The translations under genes were made by a program, and so were the position numbers. This document shows, piece by piece, positions 31,672 through 42,096 of a DNA stretch of 55,514 nucleotides. The stretch is from Tepidiphilus sp. J10 (GTDB lineage Bacteria > Pseudomonadota > Gammaproteobacteria > Burkholderiales > Thiobacillaceae): the NCBI GenBank assembly GCA_945897955.1, contig CAMDGQ010000022.1:1-55514 (forward strand), written 5' to 3'. Below the pieces are notes generated by a model. The model had not been told where the DNA came from, did not search any database, and was given only the letters and a program-made list of their open reading frames with translations. Every line of letters begins with the position of its first letter. Position 1 is the first letter of the stretch.

Positions 31672-32021
31672 ACATATAAATGAGAGACAAGCTTGCTGTC
31701 ATTGATCCATCCAGTGAAATTGCCACAGTCGGCTTACGGGCACCGTGTCGAATTCACACAATCGGCCAGGAGCGGAAGTTCGTCCTCGCCGGTAAGCTGA
31801 CATTCAAAGGTCAACTTCGCTCTGAAACCTGCCGGTTGACCTTCGGAAGCAACTCGGCCTGAACGGCCGTTGCTCGGGCATATAGAATCGGGCTGAAATC
31901 TACTGCTTACCTGTCTCTCAGGCCGCAGGGTATCTACTAAAGCCAGAACGATTCACAACTCAAGTCACTGCCACCTACGGTGGAATGACCAAAGAAAACG
32001 CATTGAACCAGGAATACCCTC
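31672..32021. other. Gene-free promoter region before hsdM
   Basis: 350 bases divergent between the VapBC pair and the hsdM operon. A 60-codon plus-strand frame from 31680 has no domain and a poor start. A weak -10-like word (TATAGAAT) lies near 31880; no partner -35 was found. AGGA precedes the hsdM ATG by eight bases. Confidence 0.4.
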
Positions 32022-33593
32022 ATGACCAGCATCCAACAACGTGCCGAACTGCAGCGCCGCATTTGGCAGATCGCCAACGATGTCCGTGGCGCTGTTGACG
32101 GCTGGGATTTCAAGCAGTACGTGCTGGGCGCCCTGTTCTACCGCTTCATCAGCGAAAACTTTGCGGCCTACATCGAAGGCGGTGACGACAGCGTCCACTA
32201 CGCAGGGCTTGCCGATGTGGTCATCACGCCGGAAATCCGGGACGACGCCGTCAAGACCAAGGGCTACTTCATCTTCCCCAGCCAGTTGTTTGCCAACGTG
32301 GCTGCCAGGGCCAACACCAACGAAAGCCTGAACGCCGACCTGGCCAAGATCTTTTCTGCCATTGAAGCCTCTGCCATGGGCTACCCGTCGGAGCGTGACA
32401 TCCGAGGCCTGTTTGCCGACTTCGACACCACCAGCAACCGCCTGGGCAACACGGTCAAAGACAAAAATGCCCGCCTGGCCTCCGTGCTCAAAGGCGTGGC
32501 CGATCTGGACTTTGGCCACTTTGACGACAGCAGTTTTGAAGCCCACCAAATCGACCTGTTTGGCGATGCCTACGAATTCCTCATCTCCAACTACGCCGCC
32601 AACGCCGGCAAGTCCGGCGGCGAGTTTTTCACGCCGCAGCACGTGTCCAAGCTGATTGCCCAGCTTGCCATGCACAAACAAACCAGCGTCAACAAGATTT
32701 ACGACCCGGCCTGCGGCTCCGGTTCGCTGCTGCTGCAAGCCAAGAAGCACTTCGATGCACACATCATTGAAGACGGCTTTTTCGGTCAGGAACTCAACCA
32801 CACCACCTACAACCTGGCGCGGATGAACATGTTCCTGCACAACGTCAACTACGACAAATTCAACATCCAGCTGGGCGACACCCTCACCGAGCCCCACTTT
32901 GGCGATGACAAACCGTTTGACGCCATCGTCTCCAACCCGCCGTACTCGGTGAAATGGAAAGGCTCGGACGACCCCACCCTGATCAACGACGATCGCTTTG
33001 CCCCGGCCGGCGTGCTGGCGCCCAAGTCCAAAGCCGACTTTGCCTTTGTGCTGCACGCGCTCAGCTACCTCTCCAGCAAAGGCCGCGCCGCCATCGTCTG
33101 CTTCCCTGGCATCTTTTACCGGGGCGGGGCCGAGCAAAAGATCCGCCAATACCTGGTGGACAACAACTATGTGGAAACGGTGATTTCTCTGGCGCCCAAC
33201 CTGTTTTACGGCACCACCATTGCCGTGAACATTCTGGTGCTGTCCAAACACAAGACCGACACCACCACCCAGTTCATCGACGCCAGCGGCCTGTTCAAGA
33301 AAGAGACCAACAACAACGTGCTGCTGGACACGCACATCGACCAGATCATGGCGGTTTTCGACAGCAAGGCGAACGTGGATCACTTCGCCCAGTCCGTGCC
33401 GTTCGAAAAGGTGGCTGCCAACGACTACAACCTGTCGGTCAGCAGCTATATCGACGCCAAGGACAACCGCGAGGTGGTGGACATAACCAAGCTCAATGCC
33501 GCGCTGAAAACCACAGTTGCCAGGATCGATAAACTGCGCGCGGAGATTGATGCCATTGTCGCGGCGATCGAGGGCGAGGAGCTGGAGGCATGA
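32022..33593 (+). CDS. hsdM: Type I restriction-modification DNA methyltransferase HsdM
   Basis: A 523-residue N6-adenine methyltransferase with an N-terminal helical bundle (about 1-165). The SAM motif D-P-A-C-G-S-G lies at 228-234 and the catalytic N-P-P-Y at 305-308. A C-terminal coiled coil (about 495-520) contacts HsdS. Similarity to the type IC (EcoR124I) branch is suggested by its length and partners. Two HsdM and one HsdS modify the recognition site; with HsdR they form the restriction complex. First gene of a six-gene operon; its stop overlaps the hsdS ATG. Confidence 0.96.
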   Translation: MTSIQQRAELQRRIWQIANDVRGAVDGWDFKQYVLGALFYRFISENFAAYIEGGDDSVHYAGLADVVITPEIRDDAVKTKGYFIFPSQLFANVAARANTNESLNADLAKIFSAIEASAMGYPSERDIRGLFADFDTTSNRLGNTVKDKNARLASVLKGVADLDFGHFDDSSFEAHQIDLFGDAYEFLISNYAANAGKSGGEFFTPQHVSKLIAQLAMHKQTSVNKIYDPACGSGSLLLQAKKHFDAHIIEDGFFGQELNHTTYNLARMNMFLHNVNYDKFNIQLGDTLTEPHFGDDKPFDAIVSNPPYSVKWKGSDDPTLINDDRFAPAGVLAPKSKADFAFVLHALSYLSSKGRAAIVCFPGIFYRGGAEQKIRQYLVDNNYVETVISLAPNLFYGTTIAVNILVLSKHKTDTTTQFIDASGLFKKETNNNVLLDTHIDQIMAVFDSKANVDHFAQSVPFEKVAANDYNLSVSSYIDAKDNREVVDITKLNAALKTTVARIDKLRAEIDAIVAAIEGEELEA

Positions 33594-34816
33594 GCAGCGT
33601 GAACTACTTGGAAAAGCTGCTGGATGGCGCTGGGGTGGAATGGACAGTATTGGGGGATGTGCGCTTTGTTGAAGTAGCGAATGCCGCAAGAATGCCAGTG
33701 AAAGCTTCGCTACGTGTATCCGGGGAAACGCCTTACTACGGGGCAAACAATATCCAGGATTATGTGGATGGCTACACACATATTGGCGAATACGTACTGA
33801 TCGCAGAAGATGGATCAGCAAGTCTGGAAAATTACTCCGTTCAATACGCAACCGGAAAATTCTGGGCAAATAATCACGTGCATGTTGTTCGTGGCAAGCA
33901 GGGGCTAAGCACAAGGCTTCTATACCATTATTTGCGTACTGTTGATTTCATTCCGTACTTGCCTAACAAAGACAGATCAAAACTAACAAAAGGGGAGTTG
34001 GTAAAGATCCCCATCCCCATCCCCTGTCCAGAAAACCCCAAGAAATCGCTTGAAATTCAAGCTGAAATCGTCCGCATACTGGACACCTTCACCGAGCTTA
34101 CAGCCGAGCTTACAGCCGAGCTTACAGCCCGAAAAATTCAATACAAGCACTATCGCGACGAGCTGTTGCGCTTTGAAGACGGAAACGTCGAATGGAAAGC
34201 GCTGAGAGAGATTGGTGAATTTATCCGCGGAAAGCGTTTCACCAAGGCTGATTATGTCGAAGAAGGAATCCGTGTCATCCACTACGGCGAGATCTACACA
34301 CGGTACGGCGTGTTTACAACGCATGCACTTTCTCAGGTCAGAAACGATATGGCGAAATCGCTCCGCTACGCAGAATCGGGTGACGTCGTGATAACTGACG
34401 TCGGGGAGACCGTGGAAGATGTTGGCAAAGCTGTTGCATGGCTTGGTGACGAAAGGGTTGCCATTCACGATCACTGCTATGCTTTTCGGCATTCAATGAA
34501 CCCGAAATTCGTTTCCTATTGCATGCAAACAGCGTCGTTCATTGCCGAGAAAGCAAAATATGTAGCCAGAACCAAGGTCAATACATTGTTAGTCAATGGT
34601 TTTTCCAAGATCGCCATTCCTGTCCCCTACCCTGATGACCGAGAAAAGTCACTTGCGGAGCAGGCTCGCATCGTCGGCATTCTCGATAAATTCGACGCTC
34701 TGACCAACTCTATCAGCGAAGGCTTGCCTCGAGAAATTGAGCTGCGCCAGAAGCAATTCGAGCATTTCCGCAATCTCCTTTTGAACTTCCCAAAGTCGGT
34801 AGAGATGTCAGCTTGA
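33590..34816 (+). CDS. hsdS: Type I restriction-modification specificity subunit HsdS
   Basis: This 408-residue protein has two target-recognition domains (about 15-160 and 215-365), each followed by a conserved helical spacer ([14 protein letters not shown] and [13 protein letters not shown]). The central spacer contains [13 protein letters not shown], encoded by three perfect 12-base repeats. In EcoR124I and II the number of such repeats sets the length of the non-specific gap in the target. The bipartite target sequence cannot be deduced. One base separates it from prrC. Confidence 0.95.
   Translation: MSSVNYLEKLLDGAGVEWTVLGDVRFVEVANAARMPVKASLRVSGETPYYGANNIQDYVDGYTHIGEYVLIAEDGSASLENYSVQYATGKFWANNHVHVVRGKQGLSTRLLYHYLRTVDFIPYLPNKDRSKLTKGELVKIPIPIPCPENPKKSLEIQAEIVRILDTFTELTAELTAELTARKIQYKHYRDELLRFEDGNVEWKALREIGEFIRGKRFTKADYVEEGIRVIHYGEIYTRYGVFTTHALSQVRNDMAKSLRYAESGDVVITDVGETVEDVGKAVAWLGDERVAIHDHCYAFRHSMNPKFVSYCMQTASFIAEKAKYVARTKVNTLLVNGFSKIAIPVPYPDDREKSLAEQARIVGILDKFDALTNSISEGLPREIELRQKQFEHFRNLLLNFPKSVEMSA
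34094..34129 (+). repeat. Three 12-bp repeats in the hsdS spacer
   Basis: GAGCTTACAGCC is repeated perfectly at 34094, 34106 and 34118, encoding E-L-T-A each time. It stays in frame whatever the copy number, so slippage would change specificity spacing without breaking the gene. Confidence 0.92.
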
Positions 34817-34817
34817 C

Positions 34818-35933
34818 ATGAGAAAGACGCTGACCGAAATCGCCCAGCAGTTAAAAAGCACCGGTAAGAAGGTGCAACTGATCTATGCCTTCAACGGTTC
34901 GGGCAAGACACGCCTGTCGCGGGAATTCAAGCAGCATATTTCGCCGAAAGTGGAGGGCGAAGAGGAGCCGTCGTCAGAGTTGGCTGACAAGAAGATTCTC
35001 TACTACAGCGCGTTCACAGAAGATCTGTTCTATTGGAAGAACGATCTGGAGCGGGACGCTGAACCCAAGTTGGTCATCCAACCCAACGCGTTCACCCGTT
35101 GGGTGCTTGAAGAGCAGGGTCAGGACCAGAGCATCACCGCCACTTTTCAGCACTACACTAGCGAGAAGTTGACACCACATTTCAGTGCGGATTTTTCGTC
35201 GGTCAGCTTTTCGTTTGAGCGCGGCAACAACGAGCAAGAGCCGAATATCAAGATTTCCAAAGGCGAAGAAAGCAATTTCATCTGGAGTGTTTTCAATGCC
35301 CTGCTGGAACAGGTGATTTCCGAGCTGAACATCGCAGAAAGTGCAAACCGCTCCACCGATGCGTTCAACAATCTGGAGTACGTTTTCATTGATGACCCGG
35401 TCAGCTCACTTGATGAAAACCACTTGATCGAGTTGGCGGTCAACGTGGCAGGGTTGATCAAGTCCAGTCAATCCGACCTCAAGTTCATCATCACCACGCA
35501 CAGCCCGCTGTTCTACAACGTGCTGTTCAACGAGTTCAGCAACAAAGCTTGCTACATGCTGGAGCGTCTGGATGACGGGAGTTTCACGCTGAAGGAAAAG
35601 CACGGGGACTCCAACAAAAGCTTTTCCTACCATCTGCACCTGTTGCAGACCATTGAGCAGGCCATTGCCGATCAAAAAATAGAGCGCTACCACTTCACAC
35701 TATTGCGCAATCTTTACGAGAAAACAGCCGGTTTTTTGGGCTATCCGAAGTGGTCTGAGCTTTTGCCAGATGACAAGCAGCTTTACTACAGCCGAATCAT
35801 CAACTTCACCAGCCACAGCACGCTGTCGAATGAGGCCATGGCGGTGCCGACGCCCGCAGAACAGGCGACCGTCAAGCTGCTGACGGATCACCTGAAAAGC
35901 CGCCATGCTTTCTGGCAATCGCAGGGAGCCTGA
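34818..35933 (+). CDS. prrC: PrrC-type anticodon nuclease
   Basis: A 371-residue ABC-type ATPase fused to a nuclease domain. N-terminal part: P-loop F-N-G-S-G-K-T (25-31), a signature-like I-S-K-G-E (146-150), Walker B/D-loop V-F-I-D-D-P-V-S-S-L-D-E (189-200) and H-loop T-T-H-S-P (226-230). C-terminal part: R297, E301 and H333, with spacings of 4 and 36 identical to the catalytic R320/E324/H356 of E. coli PrrC, which cuts tRNA-Lys in the anticodon loop when a phage disables the linked type Ic enzyme. The gene lies between hsdS and hsdR, as in EcoprrI. The tRNA target here is untested. RloC, its relative, is much longer, so PrrC fits better. Confidence 0.88.
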   Translation: MRKTLTEIAQQLKSTGKKVQLIYAFNGSGKTRLSREFKQHISPKVEGEEEPSSELADKKILYYSAFTEDLFYWKNDLERDAEPKLVIQPNAFTRWVLEEQGQDQSITATFQHYTSEKLTPHFSADFSSVSFSFERGNNEQEPNIKISKGEESNFIWSVFNALLEQVISELNIAESANRSTDAFNNLEYVFIDDPVSSLDENHLIELAVNVAGLIKSSQSDLKFIITTHSPLFYNVLFNEFSNKACYMLERLDDGSFTLKEKHGDSNKSFSYHLHLLQTIEQAIADQKIERYHFTLLRNLYEKTAGFLGYPKWSELLPDDKQLYYSRIINFTSHSTLSNEAMAVPTPAEQATVKLLTDHLKSRHAFWQSQGA

Positions 35934-35937
35934 CCTC

Positions 35938-36291
35938 ATGAGCGACATCACCCACCACACCGACTACCGCCAGGCGCTGGCGGCGATCAAGCAGCGCATC
36001 CAGACCTCGCAAACTCGTGCCGTGCTGGCAGTGAATGCCGAGCTGCTGGGCCTGTACTGGGATATAGGCCGCCAGCTGGACGCCTGGCAGCGCGAACGCG
36101 CCTGGGGTTCGGCGGTGGTGGGGCAAATGGCGCTGGACTTGCAGGCCAGCTACCCCGGCATGAAAGGCTTTTCTCGCACCAGCCTGTTTGCCATGCGGCA
36201 GTTCTATGCCTTCTTCAGCCCTCAGTTTGAAGTTGTCCCACAGCCCGTGGGACAAATGCCCTGGGGTCATGTGCGCACCCTGCTGGCATGA
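35938..36291 (+). CDS. Truncated DUF1016 (YhcG) protein
   Basis: This 117-residue protein carries only the DUF1016 N-terminal domain (NAELLGLYWDIGRQLDAWQR; S-R-T-S-L-F-A-M-R-Q-F-Y; ending P-W-G-H-V-R-T-L-L-A). Full YhcG proteins continue with L-D-K-like sequence into a PD-(D/E)XK nuclease domain of another 200 or so residues. Here the stop comes directly after W-G-H-V-R-T-L-L, and rhuM starts 16 bases later. It is either a remnant cut when rhuM entered the operon or a free-standing adaptor domain. Four bases separate it from prrC. Confidence 0.8.
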   Translation: MSDITHHTDYRQALAAIKQRIQTSQTRAVLAVNAELLGLYWDIGRQLDAWQRERAWGSAVVGQMALDLQASYPGMKGFSRTSLFAMRQFYAFFSPQFEVVPQPVGQMPWGHVRTLLA

Positions 36292-36307
36292 CAAAAAAGG
36301 ATAAAAG

Positions 36308-37351
36308 ATGTCCAAGCACCAGCTGACCTTGCGCGATCAAACGACTGAATTTTTGCTCTATACCGCACCCAATGGCGCCATCAAGGTCGAGGTATTGCTC
36401 AGCAATGAGAGCATCTGGCTGACCCAGAAACGCATGGCCGAGTTGTTTGGTGTGGGCATACCGGCCATTTCCAAACACCTGAAAAACATCTTTGAGAGCG
36501 GTGAACTGGTGGAAGAAGTGGTTATTTCCGTTTTGGAAACAACCACCGAGCACGGTGCGGTGGATGGGCTGACCCAAACCCAAAAAGTCAAGTACTACAA
36601 CCTGGATGCCGTGATTTCGGTCGGCTACCGGGTGAATACGGCGCAGGCCACGCAGTTTCGTATCTGGGCCACTCAGTTGATCAAGGAGTACATCATCAAG
36701 GGCTTTGCCATGGATGATGAGCGGCTCAAAAATGGCCGCTACTTTGGAAAAGACTATTTCCGTGAACTGCTGGAGCGGGTGCGCTCCATTCGCGCCAGTG
36801 AGCGAAGAATTTATCAGCAGATCACAGATATTTTTGCCGAATGCAGCATTGACTACGACCCAAAATCTGAAACCACCCGCTTGTTCTACGCCCATGTGCA
36901 GGACAAGTTTCATTTTGCGATCACTGGCCATACATCGGCAGAAATCATTGCATTGAACGCCAATGCCAGCAAACCCCTGATGGGCATGAGCACGTACAAA
37001 AATGCGCCGGACGGTCGCGTGCTGAAGTCTGATGCAGTGGTCGCCAAGAATTACCTGAGTGAAGCCGATATCAAGAAGCTTGAGCGTGCCGTGTCTGCTT
37101 TTTTTGATTACATCGAGGGCATTATTGAGCGGCGCAGCACCTTCACCATGGAGAGCTTTGCCGACAGCGTGGACAAATTTCTCTCCTTCAATGAATACCG
37201 GATTCTAGAGGGATATGGAAGCATCACTCGCCAGCAAGCAGAGCAGAAAGCCTTTGCAGAGTACGAAAAATTCAATCGGCAACAGCGCATCGAGTCGGAC
37301 TTTGACCGCGAAGTGAAAAGGTTGCTGAAGGCAAAGGGGGAGAAGGAATGA
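36308..37351 (+). CDS. rhuM: RhuM family protein
   Basis: This 347-residue protein starts at an ATG preceded by AAAAGGA. The N-terminal virulence-RhuM block is clear ([26 protein letters not shown], a helix-turn-helix-like segment). It is followed by [16 protein letters not shown] and a T-Q-F-R-I-W-A-T block. The C-terminal half is helical and ends in a charged tail. RhuM proteins are named from Salmonella SPI-3 and are common inside type I restriction operons; their biochemical activity is unknown. The stop overlaps the hsdR start (ATGA). Confidence 0.9.
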   Translation: MSKHQLTLRDQTTEFLLYTAPNGAIKVEVLLSNESIWLTQKRMAELFGVGIPAISKHLKNIFESGELVEEVVISVLETTTEHGAVDGLTQTQKVKYYNLDAVISVGYRVNTAQATQFRIWATQLIKEYIIKGFAMDDERLKNGRYFGKDYFRELLERVRSIRASERRIYQQITDIFAECSIDYDPKSETTRLFYAHVQDKFHFAITGHTSAEIIALNANASKPLMGMSTYKNAPDGRVLKSDAVVAKNYLSEADIKKLERAVSAFFDYIEGIIERRSTFTMESFADSVDKFLSFNEYRILEGYGSITRQQAEQKAFAEYEKFNRQQRIESDFDREVKRLLKAKGEKE

Positions 37352-40300
37352 ATGACTACAAGACCATTGCCGAATCCAGAAACTTCATCGTTCTGGACAA
37401 ATACACCAAGGAATGGAAGGTTGCGGAAAGCTACCAAAGCGAGGGTGATCTGGAGCGAGAGTTCATTCAGGATTTGGTCCGCCAGGGGTATGAAGCGCCG
37501 CTGGGCCTGAACACGCCCGAGGCCTTGCTGGCCAATGTACGAGTGCAGTTGCAAGCGCTCAACAACGTGCAGTTTTCAGACGGTGAGTGGCTGCGCTTTG
37601 TAGAAACCTGGCTGGACAAGCCCAGCGATGGCATCGTCGAGAAGACTCGCAGGATCCACGACGATTATGTTCATGACTTCGTGTTTGACGATGGGCATAT
37701 CCAGAACATCTACCTCCTGGACAAGAAGAACATTGCCCGCAACAAGGTGCAGGTCATCAAGCAGTTTGAGCAGGCTGGCACGCATGCCAACCGCTATGAC
37801 GTGACCATCCTGGTCAACGGTCTGCCGCTGGTGCAGGTGGAACTGAAAAAGCGCGGCGTGGCGATTCGCGAGGCCTTCAACCAGGTGCACCGCTACAGCA
37901 AGGAGAGCTTCAACAGCGCGCAGTCCTTGTTCAAGTATTTGCAGCTGTTCGTGATCACCAACGGCACCGACAGCCGCTACTTTGCCAACACCACCCAGCG
38001 CAACAAGAACAGTTTCGACTTCAGCATGAACTGGGCGAAGGCGGACAACAGCCTGATCAAAGACCTGAAGGACTTCACTGCCACCTTCTTCCAGAAGGAC
38101 ACACTGCTGAAGGTGCTGCTGCGCTACTCGGTATTCGATACCAGCAACACGCTGCTGGTGATGCGCCCGTACCAGATTGCCGCCACCGAGCGCATTTTGT
38201 GGAAGATCAACAGCGCCTGGCAGGCCAAGATCTGGAGCCAGCTGGAAGGCGGCGGCTTCATCTGGCACACCACCGGCTCCGGCAAGACGCTGACCAGTTT
38301 CAAGGCGGCTCGCCTGGCCACCGAGCTGGAGTTCATCGACAAGGTGTTCTTTGTGGTGGACCGCAAGGATCTGGACTACCAGACGATGAAGGAATACCAG
38401 CGCTTTTCACCGGACAGCGTGAATGGCTCGGACAGCACCGCTGGCCTCAGGCGCAACCTGGACAAGGATGACAACAAGATCATCGTCACCACCATCCAGA
38501 AGCTCAACAACCTGATGAAGAGCGAAGGCGATTTGCCCATTTACGGCAAACAGGTGGTTTTCATTTTTGATGAGTGCCACCGCAGCCAGTTTGGTGAAGC
38601 ACAGAAGAACCTGAAGAAGAAGTTCAAGAAGTTTTATCAGTTTGGTTTTACCGGCACGCCGATCTTTCCGCAGAACGCCCAGGGCGCGGAAACCACCGCC
38701 AGTGTCTTTGGCCGTGAACTGCACTCGTACGTGATCACCGATGCCATACGCGATGAGAAGGTGCTGAAGTTCAAGGTGGACTACAACGATGTGCGCCCGC
38801 AGTTCAAGGCCATTGAAACCGAGCAGGACGAGAAAAAGCTCAGCGCCGCAGAAAACAAGCTGGCTCTGTTGCACCCCGACCGCATCCGCGAGATCACCCA
38901 GTACATCCTGAACAACTTTCGGCAGAAGACCCACCGCCTGCAGTCGGGAGGCAAAGGTTTCAATGCCATGTTTGCGGTGAGCAGTGTGGATGCCGCCAAG
39001 CTGTACTACGAGACGTTCAAGGCCTTGCAGAAGGACACCGACAAACCCCTGAAGGTCGCCACCATCTTCTCGTTTGCCGCCAACGAAGAGCAGGATGCGG
39101 TGGGCGACATTCAGGATGAAAGCTTCGAGGTGTCGGCCATGGATAGCAGCGCCAAGGAGTTCCTGAGCGCGGCCATTGCGGACTACAACGCGCTGTTCAA
39201 AGCCAACTTCAGCGTGGACAGCAACGGCTTTCAGAACTACTACCGCGATCTGGCCAAACAGGTCAAAGCCAAGGAGATTGATCTGCTGATCGTGGTGGGC
39301 ATGTTCCTGACCGGCTTTGATGCCCCCACGCTTAACACTTTGTTCGTGGATAAGAACCTGCGTTACCACGGCTTGATGCAGGCCTACTCGCGCACCAATC
39401 GGATTTTTGACGCCACCAAAACCTTCGGCAACATCGTCACCTTCCGCGATCTGGAGCAGGCGACCATCGACGCCATCACCTTGTTCGGTGACAACAACAC
39501 CAAGAATGTGGTGCTGGAGAAGAGCTACAAGGAATACATGGACGGCTTCACCGACGTGGTGACGGGTGAGGCGCGGCGCGGTTTTGTGGATGTGGTGAAG
39601 GAGCTGGAGCAGCGCTTTCCTGACCCTGCCGCCATCGAGAAAGAGTCCGACAAAAAGGCCTTCGCAAAGCTGTTTGGCGAGTACTTGCGCGTTGAGAACG
39701 TGCTGCAAAACTACGACGAATTTGCCAGCCTGAAGGCCTTGCAGAGCGTCGATATGAATGACCAGGCCGCAGTTGAGGCGTTCAAGACCAAGCACTATTT
39801 GGATGATGGTGCATTGGCTGCGCTGCAAGAAATCAAAATCCCCTCTGAGCGAAAAATTCAGGACTACCGTTCAACCTACAACGACGTTCGTGACTGGCTG
39901 CGGCGGGAAAAGTCTTCTGCCGAAAAAGAGAAGTCCACCATCGACTGGGACGACGTGGTCTTTGAGGTTGACCTGCTGAAGTCTCAAGAAATCAACCTCG
40001 ACTACATCCTTGAACTGATTTTTGAGAACAACAGAAAGGTCAAAGACAAAGCTGCCCTGGTGGAGGATGTGCGTCGGGTGATTCGCGCGAGCCTGGGCAA
40101 TCGGGCCAAGGAAAGCCTGCTGGTCGACTTCATCAACCAGACCGACCTGGACCAGATAGGTGACAAGGCCAGTCTGATTGATGCCTTCTTTACCTATGCG
40201 CAAGCGGAACAGCAGCGTGAGGCACAAGAGCTGATCAACGCAGAGAACCTGAATGCCGAGGCAGCACGACGCTATATCACTACTTCTCTCAAGCGCGAAT

Positions 40301-40446
40301 TTGCCAGTGACAATGGCACTGAGCTCAACGCCGTTCTGCCCAAGATGAGCCCGCTGAACCCTCAATACCTGACCAAGAAGCAGAGCGTGTTTCAGAAGAT
40401 CGCTGCGTTTGTAGAGAAGTTCAAAGGCGTCGGTGGGCAGGTCTAA
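37348..40446 (+). CDS. hsdR: Type I restriction endonuclease/translocase HsdR
   Basis: This 1032-residue protein has the nuclease motif D151, E165, K167 (Y-D-V-T-I-L...V-E-L-K-K), the same numbers as in EcoR124I HsdR. Walker A T-G-S-G-K-T lies at 309-314 and the DEAD-like box D-E-C-H at 408-411. Helicase motif III is F-T-G-T-P-I-F, and motifs V/VI are [10 protein letters not shown] and Q-A-Y-S-R-T-N-R. A helical C-terminal domain binds the methyltransferase. The agreement in residue numbering strongly supports the type IC family. Last gene of the operon. Confidence 0.97.
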   Translation: MNDYKTIAESRNFIVLDKYTKEWKVAESYQSEGDLEREFIQDLVRQGYEAPLGLNTPEALLANVRVQLQALNNVQFSDGEWLRFVETWLDKPSDGIVEKTRRIHDDYVHDFVFDDGHIQNIYLLDKKNIARNKVQVIKQFEQAGTHANRYDVTILVNGLPLVQVELKKRGVAIREAFNQVHRYSKESFNSAQSLFKYLQLFVITNGTDSRYFANTTQRNKNSFDFSMNWAKADNSLIKDLKDFTATFFQKDTLLKVLLRYSVFDTSNTLLVMRPYQIAATERILWKINSAWQAKIWSQLEGGGFIWHTTGSGKTLTSFKAARLATELEFIDKVFFVVDRKDLDYQTMKEYQRFSPDSVNGSDSTAGLRRNLDKDDNKIIVTTIQKLNNLMKSEGDLPIYGKQVVFIFDECHRSQFGEAQKNLKKKFKKFYQFGFTGTPIFPQNAQGAETTASVFGRELHSYVITDAIRDEKVLKFKVDYNDVRPQFKAIETEQDEKKLSAAENKLALLHPDRIREITQYILNNFRQKTHRLQSGGKGFNAMFAVSSVDAAKLYYETFKALQKDTDKPLKVATIFSFAANEEQDAVGDIQDESFEVSAMDSSAKEFLSAAIADYNALFKANFSVDSNGFQNYYRDLAKQVKAKEIDLLIVVGMFLTGFDAPTLNTLFVDKNLRYHGLMQAYSRTNRIFDATKTFGNIVTFRDLEQATIDAITLFGDNNTKNVVLEKSYKEYMDGFTDVVTGEARRGFVDVVKELEQRFPDPAAIEKESDKKAFAKLFGEYLRVENVLQNYDEFASLKALQSVDMNDQAAVEAFKTKHYLDDGALAALQEIKIPSERKIQDYRSTYNDVRDWLRREKSSAEKEKSTIDWDDVVFEVDLLKSQEINLDYILELIFENNRKVKDKAALVEDVRRVIRASLGNRAKESLLVDFINQTDLDQIGDKASLIDAFFTYAQAEQQREAQELINAENLNAEAARRYITTSLKREFASDNGTELNAVLPKMSPLNPQYLTKKQSVFQKIAAFVEKFKGVGGQV

Positions 40447-41104
40447 TGTGATTGAAGCCTGAGATCGGGTTCGATCGAAAGGATCGGCCCAACTTGAATA
40501 GGCTGCAAAGGGACAGTCAACTGGCGTAGGTTTCATTTGCTCCCAATAGCCTCACTGGTCGAGGAGAACTCAGTGGGCTGACTCCCCGAACGACTGCTGT
40601 ACACAGAAACTTGCCGCTGTAACCCTGAAGTAATCAATGTCGGGTATGGGTCGGAAGTGTGAGTTCGTCAGATCGGGAAGCGGCCGTTCAACGTGATTTT
40701 TGGCCGAGTGGCGGGTAACCGACATATTGCCGACAGAGACCGGCTGACACGCCAGAGGCCGGACTGGCTGACAAGCCGGATTTGGCGATCTGGCTGGGCT
40801 CGAAGTGCAGCAGCCGTTCAAGTGGCAGCAGTACGAGACGAATTCAGTGAAGCAAGAGTAGCGTGGGCGGGCGGCAAGGAAAATGAGAAGAGCCCCAGTA
40901 GATGGGCCAAGCGGAAACGAGCCCATCAGCTCCGGCAATGATTGACCCGCTATCGGTTGGCCCATCCTCCGAGCCGACCGATCGCCATATCAAACAAACT
41001 CGACAGTCTGACGCATCGAATTTGAAGCAGCGGGAGCAATGGCTGCAACGGTGTCATGCGGATACTCATAAAATCACGCCAGACTTCCTCCCTGGACACT
41101 CCTG
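40447..41104. other. Gene-free right flank of the restriction block
   Basis: About 660 bases with no supportable gene; a 131-codon minus-strand frame from 40965 has cysteine/proline-rich composition and no ribosome site. I see no tRNA, integrase or clear terminal repeat. ATAAAAT near 41066 could be the -10 of the NDUFA9-like gene promoter. Confidence 0.5.
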
Positions 41105-42079
41105 ATGACCATTCAAAATGTTTGCATACTCGGTGGCGGCGGTTTCGTCGGCCATCATCTGGTCGCGCTGCTGGCGGCGCGCGGCCTCAATGTCCGGGTT
41201 CCGGCACGGCGGCGCGAGGCGGTGAAGGATTTGATCGTGCTGCCGACGGTGGAGGTGGTCGAAACCGACATCCACGATCCGGCCAGCCTGGGCAGCCTGT
41301 TCAGCGGCATCGACGCGGTGATCAATCTGGTCGGCCTGTTGCATGAATCCGATTCGGGCAAGAACGACGGCCCATCGGCGCGGCGCGGCAGTTTCCAGCA
41401 CGCGCATGTCGAATTGCCGCGCAAGGTCGTGCAAGCCTGCAAGGCGGCCGGGGTGCCTCGCCTGCTGCACATGAGCGCACTCGGCGCCGACCTGAACTCG
41501 CGCAGCGCCTACCAGCGCAGCAAGGCCGCCGGCGAAGCGCTGGTGATGCAGGCCGCCGACGATCTTGCAGTGACCGTGTTCCGGCCATCGGTCATCTTCG
41601 GGCCGGGCGACAGCTTCCTGACGATGTTCGCCGATCTGCTCAAACTCGCGCCGGTGGTGCCGCTGGCCGGCGGCAATGCCCGCTTCCAGCCGGTGTTCGT
41701 CGGCGATGTGGCGAGCGCTTTCGCCGATGCGCTCGACATGCCGGCCAGCCACGGTCAGGCCTACAACCTGTGCGGTCCCAAGGTCTATACGCTGGCCGAA
41801 CTGGTGCGTCTGACCGCCGCCAGCCTGGACATGTGCCGGCTCATCGTGCCGCTGGGCGAAACCCGATCCTACCTGTTCGCGCGCCTGATGGAACTGAAGC
41901 CGGGCGCGAAGATCATGACCCGCGACAACCATTACGCGATGCTCACCGACAACGTCTGTCCGGACGGATTCCCGGCGCTGTTCGGCCAGCCGACAGCGCT
42001 GGAAAGCGTTATCGGCTACCTGAAGGAAGCCGACCCGAGGCGCGGCTACATGGCGTTCCGCACTCGCGCCGGACGCTGA
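41105..42079 (+). CDS. NDUFA9-like NAD(P)-binding protein
   Basis: A 324-residue atypical short-chain dehydrogenase with the Rossmann motif G-G-G-G-F-V-G-H-H-L (9-18), the D-A-V-I-N-L-V-G strand, the H-M-S-A-L-G-A active-site region with Y-x-x-x-K (Y-Q-R-S-K-A-A-G-E) and V-F-R-P-S-V-I-F-G-P-G-D. This pattern is the bacterial 'complex I NDUFA9 subunit family'. Most are stand-alone epimerase-like proteins with no proven link to complex I. Followed after 17 bases by cca. Confidence 0.88.
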   Translation: MTIQNVCILGGGGFVGHHLVALLAARGLNVRVPARRREAVKDLIVLPTVEVVETDIHDPASLGSLFSGIDAVINLVGLLHESDSGKNDGPSARRGSFQHAHVELPRKVVQACKAAGVPRLLHMSALGADLNSRSAYQRSKAAGEALVMQAADDLAVTVFRPSVIFGPGDSFLTMFADLLKLAPVVPLAGGNARFQPVFVGDVASAFADALDMPASHGQAYNLCGPKVYTLAELVRLTAASLDMCRLIVPLGETRSYLFARLMELKPGAKIMTRDNHYAMLTDNVCPDGFPALFGQPTALESVIGYLKEADPRRGYMAFRTRAGR

Positions 42080-42096
42080 GGCGGCCGGCTTCGCGC

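Noticed and set aside
31680-31862. 60-codon plus-strand frame before hsdM
   Set aside because: No ribosome site or domain; it overlaps the operator region of the toxin-antitoxin pair.
31965-33914. 649-codon minus-strand frame across hsdM
   Set aside because: Valine/glycine-rich mirror of hsdM, no domain, extends into hsdS.
34094-34129. Short tandem repeats as a CRISPR-like or VNTR array
   Set aside because: They are in-frame codons of the HsdS spacer with no unique spacers between them.
40570-40965. 131-codon minus-strand frame right of hsdR
   Set aside because: Cys/Pro/Ser-rich translation, no start signal, no family.
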